A stretch of 64,000 nucleotides of DNA, taken from the NCBI RefSeq assembly GCF_900177535.1, contig NZ_FXAJ01000002.1, forward strand, positions 248,001 through 312,000, given 5' to 3'. Each line of letters opens with the position of its first letter. Position 1 is the first letter of the stretch. Source of the stretch: Priestia filamentosa (lineage in GTDB: Bacteria > Bacillota > Bacilli > Bacillales > Bacillaceae_H). The notes under the pieces were generated by a model that worked only from the letters and a program-made list of their open reading frames with translations, was not told where the DNA came from and ran no database searches. Positions 52,293-60,556 of the stretch are shown here, in pieces. The translations under genes were made by a program, and so were the position numbers.

Positions 52293-52493
52293 ATGCCATT
52301 GGTTGTAAAGCTTGCTGTTCAGGATATAAATACGGCGATTCTCTGGTACCAAACTTATTCTTCCGTTTAAGTCTAAATGCAATCTCCCAAAGGAAGAGGG
52401 AAAGTGATGATGGCTCATTTACGGGATGAGAAATATCAAGATATTATGTTAGTGCAAGAAAGGAATAAGGAGCCGAAGAGAAAAAGGGTTTGA
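52293..52493 (+). pseudogene. Remnant of a glyoxalase/bleomycin-resistance-fold protein
   Basis: AAAGGAG and ATG 52293 open MPLVVKLAVQDINTAILWYQ, the first strand-helix of VOC-fold proteins, then an early stop (TYSSV). Further on, VMMAHLRDEKYQDIMLVQE matches the later strand of the same fold in a reading frame that ends at TGA 52491-52493. The middle of the domain is missing, so the gene is dead. Confidence 0.55.
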
Positions 52494-52527
52494 GGAAATT
52501 GTTAAAGACCTGATAGGATAAGGAACT

Positions 52528-52562
52528 AAAAAACCAACCTTGTTTATACAAGGTCAGTTTTT
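52528..52562 (-). terminator. Terminator of the glutamate racemase gene
   Basis: On the minus strand AACTGACCTTG pairs with CAAGGTTGGTT, followed by T6. Confidence 0.8.
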
Positions 52563-53347
52563 TGAACTTTTTCATGTTTTCCTTTTTCAAGAAAGTGAAA
52601 AGCTTTTTTCATCTTTTGTTCGTACTCTTTTGCGCCAGTTGAAGATGTAAATGTTACACTTTGCTCACCAGCAGTGTTCAGCATATTGCGCTCCTTCAAT
52701 ACGTATTCTAACCTTTTAACAGTTCCGATACTTCCATCAATAAATTGAACAGTTGGTGGAAACATATCACGAAGAAGTCCTCTATAAAAAGGGAAATGAG
52801 TGCATCCAAGTACAACAGTACCATATTGGTGAAGATCTAGCCCTTGTACTTTCGACTGAAAATAGGCTTTTAATGTGTCCTGATCAAAGTTCAGATGTTC
52901 ACAATATTGAACAAGTTCTTGAAGGGGAATCGAATCAATTAAAGATTGATCGTCAATCGTCTCGAGTAAATGCTTATATTTAGCTTGTTTAAGTGTTAGC
53001 GAAGTAGCAAAAACAAGGACTCGTTTATTTAAGGAACGACTAATTTCAAGCGCTGGCTTTGCAGCAGGTTCCATTCCGATAATAGGGATGTTGTACGTAG
53101 CTCTTAATGTTTCAATTGCAATACTTGTTGCTGTATTGCATGCTACAACGAGCGCTTTTACATCTTGTTTGATAATTTCCTCTGCTGCTTGCAGCACGTA
53201 AGACTTTACTTCTTCTTTTGTTTTGCTTCCATAAGGAACGTGCAGTGTATCTGCATAGTATAAAAAACTTTCGTTAGGAAAATGTTTTACAGCCTCATGC
53301 AAAACAGAAATCCCACCAAGTCCTGAGTCAAAGAAACCAATTTTCAT
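52544..53347 (-). CDS. murI: Glutamate racemase (YrpC-like paralogue likely)
   Basis: 267 residues from the ATG at 53347 (CAGGTG upstream; a GTG three codons earlier overlaps it). Both catalytic cysteines are present, in VVACNTATS and VLGCTHFPFYRG, with FDSGLGGISVL at the N-terminus. It makes D-glutamate for peptidoglycan. The usual racE neighbours (ysnA/rph side) are absent, so this may be the second racemase of Bacillus, YrpC. Transcribed alone. Confidence 0.92.
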   Translation of the reverse strand: MKIGFFDSGLGGISVLHEAVKHFPNESFLYYADTLHVPYGSKTKEEVKSYVLQAAEEIIKQDVKALVVACNTATSIAIETLRATYNIPIIGMEPAAKPALEISRSLNKRVLVFATSLTLKQAKYKHLLETIDDQSLIDSIPLQELVQYCEHLNFDQDTLKAYFQSKVQGLDLHQYGTVVLGCTHFPFYRGLLRDMFPPTVQFIDGSIGTVKRLEYVLKERNMLNTAGEQSVTFTSSTGAKEYEQKMKKAFHFLEKGKHEKVQKTDLV

Positions 53348-53481
53348 TTTGTTCACCTGATATTTTTATAATATGATGTATAACTAAAATTTCCATAACC
53401 ATTATACCGAAACATAGCCACGTTGAACAGTCGGACTTGTATAAACGGGGCAAATGAACTAAAAAGAATAAGCTTTTTTTC

Positions 53482-54648
53482 TTAAAAATATTTTCTTTTA
53501 GCAAGAAAAAATAAAATGCCGTTTCCCATGAGGAACATGATGGCTTCTTTGAGAGAAAAAAAAAGAACTGTTGCTGCGCCAAAAGCAACGAGCCCAAAGA
53601 AATATGGAGTTACGGTAACTTTTAGGGCTAGTTTATGCACTTTTTGTATATTGAGTAGCGATTGGTCTTTTAAAGATTGAATAAATAAACGCCATTCGTT
53701 ATTCACAACCTGTTTGAAAAGAAACAAGACAAACAGTAAGGAAATTTCTTTCATCAACGTATTGGAAATAACGATAATGGCGATAAGTGAATACAACACA
53801 ATCTGTGCAATCATTCGCAACGTTTTGGAATTTCGAATCGTAGTTTTAATAAAAGAATCAATAATTGTATCTTCTATTGTTTCATTTCTAAATAAATACG
53901 TTCCTTTAAATAAACGATTTGGCTTTGATTTATAATCAAGTGCATCTGCTTGCTGGAGAATGATTTCCCGAAGGCGATTGCTGTTTGACAATTCTCTTTC
54001 AATCTCTTTGTCAATGAAAAAGGGGCCATTCACTTTTACAATAATAAGCAATATAACAAATAAACTGCCAAAGCCCCAAATATAAGGAGATAGGCTATGT
54101 ATGTAAAGAATGCTGTACAGAGCTAATGCAATAGCAAAAATTGTGAAGAATTTTACTAAACATTGCACAGTATATCGCCATCTTACCGTTTCAATTATGT
54201 AAAAACAAAGCGAACGGAAAAGTTGTAAAATCGCCCCTGTTATAATATAAGCAGAGAAAGAAAGTGAATAGGAAAGATCACATAAAAAAGGGTAGAGAAG
54301 CGCAAAGAGAAGAAAGTTAGTGACGATAATCTTTCCACTTGAATATAAGATTCCAAAACTAACAATCTTTTTTATAAACGGTTTGTTGAGAGCTGAAAAT
54401 ACTTCATCTGGTTTCTCTAGGAAAGTGCGTATTTTCCCCCATAAAAGATAGAAAAAGAAAACAAAAAATAGATACTTATCCATAAAATGAATAAAGGAAG
54501 GAGACGTATTTCCTAAGTAATACAGATAGAAAACAATGAGAAATAACATTCCAGGAATGAAGACGTATAACCAAACAGTCCAATCAGCAACCGTTTTTAT
54601 AATAGCGCATGGTTTCACGTAGTTTTCGTCTAAAAAGAGCCAAAGCAT
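53482..54648 (-). CDS. EcsB-like ABC transporter permease
   Basis: 388 residues with about ten hydrophobic helices and a long cytosolic loop (~205-275) containing ANRLREIILQQADALDYKSK-type sequence, as in EcsB of Bacillus. Its ATG follows the stop codon of the ATPase gene immediately (TGA-ATG), so translation is coupled. It would form the membrane part of an exporter with the upstream ATPase; with that ATPase frameshifted the transporter may be inactive. Confidence 0.8.
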   Translation of the reverse strand: MLWLFLDENYVKPCAIIKTVADWTVWLYVFIPGMLFLIVFYLYYLGNTSPSFIHFMDKYLFFVFFFYLLWGKIRTFLEKPDEVFSALNKPFIKKIVSFGILYSSGKIIVTNFLLFALLYPFLCDLSYSLSFSAYIITGAILQLFRSLCFYIIETVRWRYTVQCLVKFFTIFAIALALYSILYIHSLSPYIWGFGSLFVILLIIVKVNGPFFIDKEIERELSNSNRLREIILQQADALDYKSKPNRLFKGTYLFRNETIEDTIIDSFIKTTIRNSKTLRMIAQIVLYSLIAIIVISNTLMKEISLLFVLFLFKQVVNNEWRLFIQSLKDQSLLNIQKVHKLALKVTVTPYFFGLVAFGAATVLFFSLKEAIMFLMGNGILFFLAKRKYF

Positions 54649-55360
54649 TCAACTTAGGGCTTCCTCGCTTTCTTGGGGTTTGTAAAAGCATTCAAGAAGT
54701 GGTTTGGAAGGTAAACCCGCTTTTTGTCTAATCTCTTCAAGATTCCCTTGTGAAAGTATTTTTCCCTCGTGGAGAAACACAAAAGAGTCACAGTAGCGTT
54801 CAGCTGTATCCAACACATGCGTACACATTAAAATACAGGCTCCTCTTTTTCGTTCCTTTATAATGAGGTGAAGTAAATCTTTTGTTGCTTTTGGATCAAG
54901 TCCGATAAAAGGTTCATCAATGATAAAGAAGTCAGCTTCTGTTATGAAGGAGAAAAGCAGCATTGCTTTTTGTTTCATTCCTTTTGAAAAGTGAATGGGA
55001 AAATGGTCAAGCTTTGTGTCTAAATTGAAAAGAGAAAGAAGATCCTGTGCTCTTTTTTCATAAACTTCCTTAGGAATGTGGTGGAGGGAGGCTTTTAAGC
55101 GAATATGTTCCCTTAGTGTTAAATAATGATAAAAAGAAGGGTGTTCAGGTACATATGTTTGAATTTCATTTTCTGTTTTAGTAATCTTCCCTTTTTAAGA
55201 AGGGCATTGTACCAATAATAGATTTAATTGTCGTACTTTTCCCCGCTCCATTTGATCCAATAAGTCCTACAAGTTGTCCTTTCTGAATCTTGAAGTAGAC
55301 ATTAGAAATAATTTCTTGGTTTTGTACATAACCCGCTTTTTCAATATTTACAGAAATCAT
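54649..55360 (-). pseudogene. EcsA-like ABC transporter ATPase interrupted by a one-base frameshift
   Basis: ATG 55360 (AAAGGA upstream) starts MISVNIEKAGYVQNQEIISN with Walker A GSNGAGKST; the frame ends at FLKREDY. Dropping one A from the A5 tract (T5 on the plus strand, 55192-55196) restores FLKGKITKTENEIQTYVPEH and runs without stop through Q-loop, signature-like FSKGMKQKAML, Walker B FFIIDEP and H-loop CTHVLD to 54649. All ATPase motifs are intact, so the lesion is a single indel in a homopolymer: a recent mutation, a slippage switch, or a sequencing error. Confidence 0.88.
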
Positions 55361-55420
55361 AAAAAAATCCTTTCATTTCCTTTTTATCACTATTATAACA
55401 AAAATACTTTATCAGGTTAT

Positions 55421-55454
55421 AAAAAAGAGACTTCATCATGAAGTCTCTTTTTTA
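55421..55454 (-). terminator. Terminator of the chromate-transporter pair
   Basis: AAAAAGAGACTTCA, loop TCA, TGAAGTCTCTTTTTT; symmetrical 14-bp stem. Confidence 0.92.
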
Positions 55455-55994
55455 AGAGTAAAGAGCAATGCCTACAAGCCCTGATAAAATAATTACGTAA
55501 ACTGGATTCCAGCGCAGTTTTAAAAGCGCAAATAGAGATAACCCACAAATTACGATTAAACTTATCGTATGAAAGGAAGCATCTAAACTAACAAGGCCGT
55601 TTGAAACAGCAAATTTGATTGCTGAATAAATAATTAAGCTAACTACAATAGGGCGAAGGCCATAGAATACTGATTTTACGATGGGATGATGATGGAGTTT
55701 TTGAAACGCTAAAGCGATAATAAGAACCAAAATGACGGAAGGAAGAAGAATTCCAAGCGCAGAAACCACCGCTCCTTTTAAATTTGCCATCGAGTATCCT
55801 ACAAGAACAGCGCTATTTGTGGCAATCGGACCAGGAGACATACCGGCGATTGCAATCATGTCTGTAAATTGTTGGGGCGTCATCCATTCGTGTCTTAATA
55901 CTTCGGTTTGAATAACAGGAATAATGGCATATCCACCTCCAAAAGAAACTAAACCAATAATAAAAAATGTTTTAAAAAGCTGCCATAACAGCAC
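55452..55994 (-). CDS. Chromate transporter, short-chain half (second gene)
   Basis: 180 residues from GTG 55994, chosen because GGAAGGGG ends eight bases upstream; a TTG at 56015 is also possible. Signature FGGGYAIIPVIQTEV and MSPGPIATNSAVLVGY of the CHR family (PF02417), about six helices. The pair of ~190-residue half-proteins corresponds to chr3N/chr3C (YwrB/YwrA) of B. subtilis, where both are needed to export chromate. Confidence 0.92.
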   Translation of the reverse strand: MLLWQLFKTFFIIGLVSFGGGYAIIPVIQTEVLRHEWMTPQQFTDMIAIAGMSPGPIATNSAVLVGYSMANLKGAVVSALGILLPSVILVLIIALAFQKLHHHPIVKSVFYGLRPIVVSLIIYSAIKFAVSNGLVSLDASFHTISLIVICGLSLFALLKLRWNPVYVIILSGLVGIALYS

Positions 55995-56016
55995 AAATCT
56001 TTCCCCTTCCCGCAAG

Positions 56017-56628
56017 TTAAATCATGTAGTGCCAGTATTTATCTTCTTCATCCTCTTCTTCTTTTTCGAATGTGACGGTATAACCAAGACGTTTTTTAAT
56101 AGAAACAACAGCAATGCCTATAATGCCGCCTAAAAGAATAATTAAGATAGGATGAAACAGAAATAAAAGGGGAATCCCTACGATAAAAATGGCAATGGTT
56201 GTTTTGTCTAAAAGAGCTGTTCTGCTCACTTTTATGGCCGCGTATAAGATAAGTGCTACAACGGAAGCGCGAATAGCCATAAAAGCAGCTTCTACTTTCG
56301 GGTTGTCTTGAATGAAAATATATAAAATTCCAAGTGCAAGAATGATTCCGAACGTTGGTAAGGAAACGCCAAGAGCAGCAGCAATTAGCCCTTTTACACC
56401 GCCAACTCTTTGCCCAATAAAAGTAGCTGAATTCACAGCAACCGCTCCAGGTACCGATTGTGAAAGGGCAAGAACGTCTGTTACTTCTTCTTTTTTTAGC
56501 CATTTTCGCTTTTCAACAATCTCTTTTTCGATAAGCGGAATCATGGCATATCCGCCACCGAATGTAACAGGACTAATCTTTAAAAATGCCCAAAAGATGT
56601 GAAAAAGCTTTTTCCATTCTTCTTTCAT
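56017..56628 (-). CDS. Chromate transporter, short-chain half (first gene)
   Basis: 203 residues, six helices. FGGGYAMIPLIEKEIVEKR and SVPGAVAVNSATFIGQRVGG are the CHR signatures, related to but distinct from those in the next gene. The ~20-residue C-terminal end is highly acidic (EKEEEDEEDKYWHY). AGAAGGA precedes ATG 56628. Ends 22 bases before the downstream partner start. Confidence 0.92.
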   Translation of the reverse strand: MKEEWKKLFHIFWAFLKISPVTFGGGYAMIPLIEKEIVEKRKWLKKEEVTDVLALSQSVPGAVAVNSATFIGQRVGGVKGLIAAALGVSLPTFGIILALGILYIFIQDNPKVEAAFMAIRASVVALILYAAIKVSRTALLDKTTIAIFIVGIPLLFLFHPILIILLGGIIGIAVVSIKKRLGYTVTFEKEEEDEEDKYWHYMI

Positions 56629-56813
56629 AAGTGTCCTTCTTTCCTAGCAAAGAGTATGTAAAACATAATTTCTTTCCTATTATAACACTGTCAACTACAA
56701 GAGAGACAAATATACATAAAAAATAGGACATCCGAGTTGGAGTCCTATATAATATCTAAAATTTAGAAGTTAAGTTTTCAGCAAAATAGGGTATAGTGAA
56801 TAAACAAAAAAGT

Positions 56814-56912
56814 TTATTTAGCTTTTACTTTAATGATTGCTTCGCCGTAGCTCGTCATAGATTGCTTATAAGTCATTTTTAACATTTCAAATAGTGAGAT
56901 GCATTTTTTCAT
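56814..56912 (-). CDS. Small 32-residue protein
   Basis: AAAGGGGAT precedes ATG 56912 at good spacing on the minus strand; the frame encodes KKCISLFEMLKMTYKQSMTS and continues YGEAIIKVKAK to TAA. Amphipathic, basic ends, one Cys; no decay. It lies alone in a 550-base gap between the chromate genes and the CAP protein. Family not recognised; too short for usual ORF calling. Confidence 0.5.
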   Translation of the reverse strand: MKKCISLFEMLKMTYKQSMTSYGEAIIKVKAK

Positions 56913-57141
56913 GATACCGATCCCCTTTACGAAATAATCTTTTATTATTATCGAACATAACCCTTACTTTTGACAAAGAGAGTGAAAACGGGTACATTTT
57001 CCATGAAAACGAAAACATGAAGGGGTTTTAAGGGGTATACTCTATTTCTCTTAATTTTTCGTGAAATTTCTCTTGATTACATACAAATTTGGCTTTTTCT
57101 TTTGAAAGGATAGCCAACTTTCCTGAATACTGAGTTTATGT

Positions 57142-57180
57142 CATAAAAAAAGGCCTTCTAACGTAGAAGGCCTTTTTTTT
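57142..57180 (-). terminator. Terminator of the CAP protein gene
   Basis: AAAAAAGGCCTTCTA/TAGAAGGCCTTTTTT on the minus strand with T run. Confidence 0.92.
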
Positions 57181-57841
57181 ATTTTCCGATAAACTGCTGT
57201 GTCCAGTAGTTTCCGTCTTTTACATATCCAACACCAATATGAGTATATTTATTGCTTAAAATATTTGCTTTATGACCAGGGCTATTCATCCAAGCTTTCA
57301 TTACTTCAGCAGGAGTTTGCTGACCTTGAGCAATATTTTCTCCAGCTGCTTTATATGTAATTCCAAACTGCTTCATCATATCGAATGGTGAACCATATGT
57401 AGGAGAATTATGATCGAAATAGTGGTTGTCATGCATATCTTGTGATTTAAGACGAGCTGTTTTTGAAACTTCGTTATCAACTTGAAGTGGCTGTAAACCA
57501 GCTTTTGCACGTTCTGCGTTTACAAGTTTTACAACTTCTTGTTCATAGGCACTTACGCTTGATTGAGAAGAAGTTGGTGTAGTTGTGCTTTGATTTTCAG
57601 GTTTTAAACGAAGAATAGAACCAACTTTCATGTTATATGGATCAACGTTTGGGTTTAATTTCATTAACTCTTTATAATCTAAGCCATAACGTTTCGCGAT
57701 AAAGTAGAAAGTATCTCCTTTGTCTACTTTATATGCTTCAAAAGGTGGTTCCTTATACATTGTCATGGCACTTGTACTTGTTGCTGCAGCTCCGCCTGCA
57801 ATAGACAGGGCCAAAGCAGATGCAATAATCGTTTTTTTCAT
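57179..57841 (-). CDS. Secreted LysM + CAP-domain protein (YkwD-like)
   Basis: 220 residues. Residues 1-25 form a signal peptide (KKTIIASALALSIAGGAAAT...SA). One LysM (~36-80: YKVDKGDTFYFIAKRYGLDY) binds peptidoglycan, a Ser/Thr linker follows, then a CAP/SCP domain (~100-218) with the family's HNSPTYGSPFDMMK, GENIAQGQQTPAEVM and MNSPGHKANILS motifs, including the His/Glu site. Similar proteins occur in spores and cell wall of Bacillus. GGAGAGAG precedes ATG 57841. Confidence 0.93.
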   Translation of the reverse strand: MKKTIIASALALSIAGGAAATSTSAMTMYKEPPFEAYKVDKGDTFYFIAKRYGLDYKELMKLNPNVDPYNMKVGSILRLKPENQSTTTPTSSQSSVSAYEQEVVKLVNAERAKAGLQPLQVDNEVSKTARLKSQDMHDNHYFDHNSPTYGSPFDMMKQFGITYKAAGENIAQGQQTPAEVMKAWMNSPGHKANILSNKYTHIGVGYVKDGNYWTQQFIGK

Positions 57842-57984
57842 TATGCTCTCTCCTTAGCTATGTATATTGTAATCTCGTTAATACAATAGCGTGGCTAAAG
57901 AGGGAAAGCTAGGTGTAAATCCTTCCAAGATTGGTACTTTGAATTCGAATAGGTACATTTTAATAGGTTAAAAGATCTGATTTG

Positions 57985-58185
57985 TTAATGTGTCTCACAT
58001 GATGTTTTAAACATAAGAAAGAATGCTTCTCGTTCTATTATAACGGTACCTTCTTGATTAAGACATGCTTGTCCAATCTGTTTATTTTCCTCATGCTGTT
58101 CTTTCATTTGTAAGAATAAGAAGAGCCCCGCTCCTAAGATTAAAAGAGAAAGGCTAATAGAATAATAGAGTTGTTTTTTCTTCAT
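57985..58185 (-). CDS. Small single-pass membrane protein
   Basis: 66 residues from ATG 58185 behind a perfect TAGGAGGC. One N-terminal helix (~7-26, YYSISLSLLILGAGLFLFL) then a short extracytoplasmic part with Cys41 and Cys63 (QACLNQEG, KTSCETH), which could form a disulfide. No family recognised. Confidence 0.7.
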   Translation of the reverse strand: MKKKQLYYSISLSLLILGAGLFLFLQMKEQHEENKQIGQACLNQEGTVIIEREAFFLMFKTSCETH

Positions 58186-58366
58186 TAATAATTTGCCTCC
58201 TAGGTGAAATAGTGGAATAGGATAAGAGATATTATACCATTTTGTGTAACTTTGTAACTATGAAAAAAGAGGTGTTGGAAATTATTATATTTTTACTTAT
58301 AAAAATGGAAATAGGGAGAAAAAATGAGGGGATGAGGCAAGGGTGATTTCTAACTTTTCCAAAGAT

Positions 58367-58401
58367 AAAAAGTCTACCAACTATATTTGTAGACTTTTTA
58401 T
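58367..58401 (-). terminator. azlCD terminator
   Basis: AAAAAGTCTACAAATA.../TAGACTTTTT on the minus strand, stem of ~10 bp with T run. Confidence 0.85.
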
Positions 58402-58409
58402 CGGATATA

Positions 58410-58736
58410 TTAAAATATAAAGTAGCGGATTCCTGCCATAAGTAAAACGCCAACAATCACAGTCAATGATAAACTTTTTGTCCAAAGGGCAATAAGAGCG
58501 GTTGGAATAATGACGGAAATCACGGTCCAGTCTATTTTTAACCCTTGTTCTGTGTGAATGATAAAATTTTCAACAACAAGCGCTGTCAAAATACAAATTG
58601 GCACATAAGAGAGCCATTTTAATGCGGGCTGTGGCAGCGCGACGTTCCGCACTATAATAAACGGAAGAACGCGGGGAATAACGGTAACAATGGCACATCC
58701 TAAAATAATAAGAAGTGTTGTACTGTTTACATTCAT
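58410..58736 (-). CDS. azlD: AzlD branched-chain amino-acid exporter subunit
   Basis: 108 residues, four helices, with ILGCAIVTVIPRVLPFIIVRN and PICILTALVVENF typical of AzlD. Its ATG overlaps the azlC stop by four bases (ATGA). With AzlC it forms the BrnFE-type exporter of branched-chain amino acids or their analogues such as 4-azaleucine. Confidence 0.92.
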   Translation of the reverse strand: MNVNSTTLLIILGCAIVTVIPRVLPFIIVRNVALPQPALKWLSYVPICILTALVVENFIIHTEQGLKIDWTVISVIIPTALIALWTKSLSLTVIVGVLLMAGIRYFIF

Positions 58737-59458
58737 TTATCACTCACCACCCCGATCGTTGCTACAATAACCGTAGAAAGAATAACGGCTACATGTGAAG
58801 GAACAAAAAAGGAAAGAACAATCATCGCAATAACCATGTAAATCATCAATCGTAAATAATGTTTTACTTTTTCAGGGATAATACTTTCAAGCTGCAAGAC
58901 AAGCAGCGCGATGAACATGGCTGTTAAGGCAAAATCAAGCCCGAATTTTTCAGGATTTGAAATTAAGTTACCAAATAGAGCTCCAACAGTGCATGATAAA
59001 ATCCAAAAAACATAAGCTGTTATATTTAGTCCATTCATCCAACGATCTGTTAGCTTTTCATTTTTTGCGATCTTGCTTGAAGCAACACCAAATGACTCAT
59101 CTGTTACAAGCATTCCAATTCCTATGTTTTTTAATAAAGAATGTTGAGAGAAGTGTGGAGCAAGCGTCGCACTTAAAAGAAGATGTCGTAAATTAATAAT
59201 AAAAGTTGTTAAAATAATAGCAGAGATAGAACTATGTGAAGCAAGTAAAGCGCAAATAACAAATTGGGCCGCTCCTGCATAAACGAGTAGAGACAGAAGT
59301 GCCACTTCCATAACGCTCAAATGCGATGCAACACCAACAACACCTGCAGCTAATCCAATACTTATGTAGCCTAAGAGAGTGGGAATACAATCTTTCACGC
59401 CTTGCGAAAAGGTGAGAGCGTGACTCTCTTTATGACTTGCAGCTTTTTCAGCAATCAA
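58733..59458 (-). CDS. azlC: AzlC branched-chain amino-acid exporter subunit
   Basis: 241 residues from TTG 59458, with AAGGAGG eight bases upstream. Signature motifs: GYISIGLAAGVVGVASHLS, YAGAAQFVICALLA, FIINLRHLLLSATLA and TDESFGVAS, all AzlC-type. About seven helices. It lies divergent from a XRE-cupin regulator, a frequent arrangement for AzlCD exporters. Confidence 0.93.
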   Translation of the reverse strand: MIAEKAASHKESHALTFSQGVKDCIPTLLGYISIGLAAGVVGVASHLSVMEVALLSLLVYAGAAQFVICALLASHSSISAIILTTFIINLRHLLLSATLAPHFSQHSLLKNIGIGMLVTDESFGVASSKIAKNEKLTDRWMNGLNITAYVFWILSCTVGALFGNLISNPEKFGLDFALTAMFIALLVLQLESIIPEKVKHYLRLMIYMVIAMIVLSFFVPSHVAVILSTVIVATIGVVSDK

Positions 59459-59481
59459 ATTACCGCCTCCTTGTATATTAT

Positions 59482-59524
59482 ATTATACATATATTTATCA
59501 TATTGAACAACGCTATGTTATAAT
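59482..59524. promoter_or_regulatory. Divergent promoters of azlCD and the XRE-cupin gene
   Basis: Minus strand: TTGTTC (59510-59505), 17 bases, TATAAT (59487-59482) for azlC. Plus strand: extended -10 TGTTATAAT (59516-59524) for the regulator. The two overlap, so one bound regulator could affect both. Confidence 0.6.
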
Positions 59525-59554
59525 AAATTAAAATCACCGTAAAGGAGATTTCTA

Positions 59555-60103
59555 ATGGAAGAAATTCAGCATATTATCGGAAACAACCTTATGAAATTTA
59601 GAAAGCAGCGCGGCTTTTCACTTGACCACGTTTCAGAATTAACAGGTGTCAGCAAAGCAATGCTTGCTCAAATTGAGAAAGGGAAATCAAGTCCAACCGT
59701 TACAACCCTTTGGAAGATTGCGAACGGTCTTAATATTTCGTTTTCAGAATTTATTAAAGAGGACAAGCCAGATGTTCGAAAAGTGCATATAGGAGATTTA
59801 AATGCGATCACAGATGACGAAGAACAATATCGTGTATATCCATTTTTTCCTTATCATCCTGAGAAAAAATTTGAAATTTATATTGTAACCCTTGAGTCTG
59901 GTTGTGTTCATGAAGCAAAAACACACTTAGGAGAAGAGTACTTATTAATGAAAGAAGGAGAGCTTACGATAAAGTTCCAGGATGAGGAGCATCTGCTTTC
60001 ATCAGGCGATGCGCTTAACTTTATGGGAAACCTTTCTCATAGTTATATGAATACATCAGCACAACCTGCAAGCTTCTTCTTACTGATGTATTATTCAGAA
60101 TAA
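59555..60103 (+). CDS. XRE-family regulator with cupin domain
   Basis: 182 residues. N-terminal HTH (~8-63: FRKQRGFSLDHVSELTGVSK, AMLAQIEKGKSSPTVTTLWK) followed by a cupin barrel (~105-180: AKTHLGEEYLLMKEGELTIK, SSGDALNFMGNLSHSYMN). Single-ligand sensors of this type often regulate amino-acid or betaine genes; divergent azlCD is the likely target. AAAGGAG precedes ATG 59555. Confidence 0.92.
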   Translation: MEEIQHIIGNNLMKFRKQRGFSLDHVSELTGVSKAMLAQIEKGKSSPTVTTLWKIANGLNISFSEFIKEDKPDVRKVHIGDLNAITDDEEQYRVYPFFPYHPEKKFEIYIVTLESGCVHEAKTHLGEEYLLMKEGELTIKFQDEEHLLSSGDALNFMGNLSHSYMNTSAQPASFFLLMYYSE

Positions 60104-60128
60104 CAACGCTTTGAACACTTTTACATAA

Positions 60129-60166
60129 AACAAACAAGCGGCCTGGTCATAAGGCCGCTTGTTTGT
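60129..60166. terminator. Bidirectional terminator
   Basis: ACAAACAAGCGGCCT/AGGCCGCTTGTTTGT, 15-bp perfect stem after the XRE gene; also past the minus-strand small membrane gene. Confidence 0.92.
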
Positions 60167-60364
60167 TTATTCTTTTAGATGCTGTATTTTGTGCTGTTTC
60201 CATGTTTTTAGCACGCTCGGTACTCCAATCACCATACTAACCATAGCGCTCTACATTGCATAACCCCATTCTCCTGTAAATGCTGAGACTCCTATAAAAT
60301 AGAGGAATTGCCCAAAGAGAGCAAACAGGGAAGCAATCCAAGCAGATGTTAGCTTCTTTTTCAT
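60167..60364 (-). pseudogene. Small membrane protein gene with an in-frame TAG
   Basis: A perfect AAGGAGG precedes ATG 60364; 37 codons (KKKLTSAWIASLFALFGQFL, YFIGVSAFTGEWGYAM) are followed by TAG (60253-60251) and the frame resumes SAMVSMVIGVPSVLKTWKQH to TAA 60167. Two hydrophobic segments flank the stop, which makes sense only as one ~65-residue protein. One base change would restore it, so the loss is recent, or the stop is an error. Confidence 0.65.
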
Positions 60365-60514
60365 GCTATTCCTCCTTACTTACTAGAGTATAAAGCTCAG
60401 GGCGGAGTTAAATGATAAAGCCAGTAGAATGAATGAGCTTCAAGGTAATTATGTTTTAACGTATATTTCTAAATCGAAAAGTATTTGTATTTCTTCTAAA
60501 GAACAGAAAAATAA

Positions 60515-60556
60515 AAAAGCACTCTTCTAGTGTTGAATTAGAAGAGTGACTTTTAT
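60515..60556 (-). terminator. Terminator of the short DUF3231 gene
   Basis: CACTCTTCTA pairs with TAGAAGAGTG on the minus strand, then T6. Confidence 0.9.
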
